A stretch of DNA of 13,995 nucleotides from NCBI GenBank assembly GCA_002049945.1, contig MVCT01000008.1:1-13995 (forward strand). The letters run 5' to 3'. Source of the stretch: Candidatus Cloacimonas sp. 4484_140 (GTDB lineage: Bacteria; Cloacimonadota; Cloacimonadia; JGIOTU-2). Within the stretch, counting starts at the first letter, position 1. Every line of letters begins with the position of its first letter. A program made the position numbers and the translations under genes. This document shows positions 13,554 to 13,995 of the stretch, one piece after another. The notes beneath the pieces were generated by a model. That model was given only the letters and a program-made list of their open reading frames with translations. It was not told the origin of the DNA and made no database searches.

Positions 13554-13995
13554 ATGTTTATAGAAACAGACAAACTGCATATTTCCAGCATTTGTGCACA
13601 TTTTGGTGAAGAACCTCCGATTTCAGGCACAAATGGCTCCGGAACGGTTTTCTTTACCGGCTGTTCTCTAAAGTGCTGTTACTGCCAGAATTTTCAAATT
13701 TCCTTTGAAGGCATGGGTATTTTCTACACTTGTGAGCAGGTTGTTGACGAGATAAATAAACTTGTTTATTCTCATGATATTCATAATGTAAATTTCGTCA
13801 CTCCCGATCATTTTTTTCCTCATACAATAAAAATCGTTGAATTACTGCGAGAAATAAACATTTCAATACCCGTCTTATACAATATATCCGGATATCAGAA
13901 AGTTGAATCTGTTAAAGCTTTGGAAAAATATGCAAATATCTACATGCCTGATTTCAAGTATGCTGATAAAAACCTTGCTGAACAACTTTCCAATG
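13554..13995 (+). CDS. Radical SAM protein, PflA-like COG1313 family (3' end outside window)
   Basis: The frame is open from ATG 13554 to the end of the window (147 codons). HFGEEPPISG (16-25), NGSGTVFFTGC and the cluster motif C37-x3-C41-x2-C44 followed by QNF are hallmarks of the COG1313 group, often called putative pyruvate formate-lyase activating proteins; their substrates are unknown. Later landmarks are FVTPDHFFPH and YMPDFKY, as expected. Family members often carry 40-60 extra N-terminal residues with a CxxCPRxC-type cysteine module; here the protein starts almost at the HFGEEP block, and an in-frame stop at 13512-13514 prevents an upstream extension beyond 13 codons. No strong Shine-Dalgarno precedes the ATG, so a nearby alternative start (CTG or GTT region, 13530-13538) cannot be excluded. 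It may be naturally short or truncated by changes in the repeat-bearing spacer upstream. Confidence 0.88.
   Translation, partial: MFIETDKLHISSICAHFGEEPPISGTNGSGTVFFTGCSLKCCYCQNFQISFEGMGIFYTCEQVVDEINKLVYSHDIHNVNFVTPDHFFPHTIKIVELLREINISIPVLYNISGYQKVESVKALEKYANIYMPDFKYADKNLAEQLSN

Noticed and set aside
13315..13563. 82-codon plus-strand frame before the radical SAM gene
   Set aside because: It consists of repeat sequence, lacks a Shine-Dalgarno and overlaps the radical SAM start in another frame.

Overview
The window is an AT-rich bacterial chromosome segment packed with housekeeping genes. Gram-negative character is indicated by a two-gene ADP-heptose (LPS core) module, rfaE1-rfaE2. A 29-codon gene for an extremely basic AURKAIP1/COX24 (mS38)-type ribosomal peptide, a DUF2851 protein, a RicT/PSP1 protein and an [4Fe-4S]-type PurF together suggest a lineage of the FCB group or a neighbouring candidate phylum, with Cloacimonadota-like bacteria a reasonable guess. 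The TTGACA-type -35 boxes seen here argue against a typical Bacteroidetes genome. The assignment is an inference. No phage, plasmid, insertion sequence or CRISPR array is visible.

Left part (1-6359), minus strand, read right to left. First comes HU (6359-6078), then the 29-aa ribosomal-type peptide (6061-5972), then a 65-aa two-helix membrane protein (5920-5723). A plus-strand tRNA-Pro(CGG) lies at 5602-5678. Next is lon (5450-3093) with a recognisable promoter, followed with zero spacing by a 77-aa DUF4911-like protein. After a 209-bp gap comes a second tight cluster: ricT-like (2649-1768), deoC with a cysteine-rich N-terminal extension (1781-987, overlapping by 14 bp), and a tandem-domain ThyX-type protein that starts at TTG directly after the deoC stop and runs off the window at base 1.

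Right part (6508-13995), plus strand. A DUF2851 protein (6526-7845) diverges from HU. A 627-bp gene-free stretch full of GC-richer repeats (7846-8472) follows. Then comes a compact run der-plsY-purF-rfaE1-rfaE2 (8473-13308) with overlaps or gaps of only a few bases, probably one operon for ribosome assembly, phospholipid, purine and LPS synthesis. A second repeat-bearing spacer (13309-13553) shares modules with the first. The window ends inside a COG1313-type radical SAM protein that lacks the usual N-terminal cysteine module.

No single spectacular new system stands out. The points most worth a second look are the Cys-rich extension on DeoC next to two other thiol/Fe-S-linked or nucleotide-metabolism proteins (RicT, tandem ThyX), the tiny ribosomal peptide gene behind HU, a possible nuclease-like motif pattern in the DUF2851 protein, and the shared mosaic repeats in the two spacers, one of which abuts the shortened radical SAM gene.
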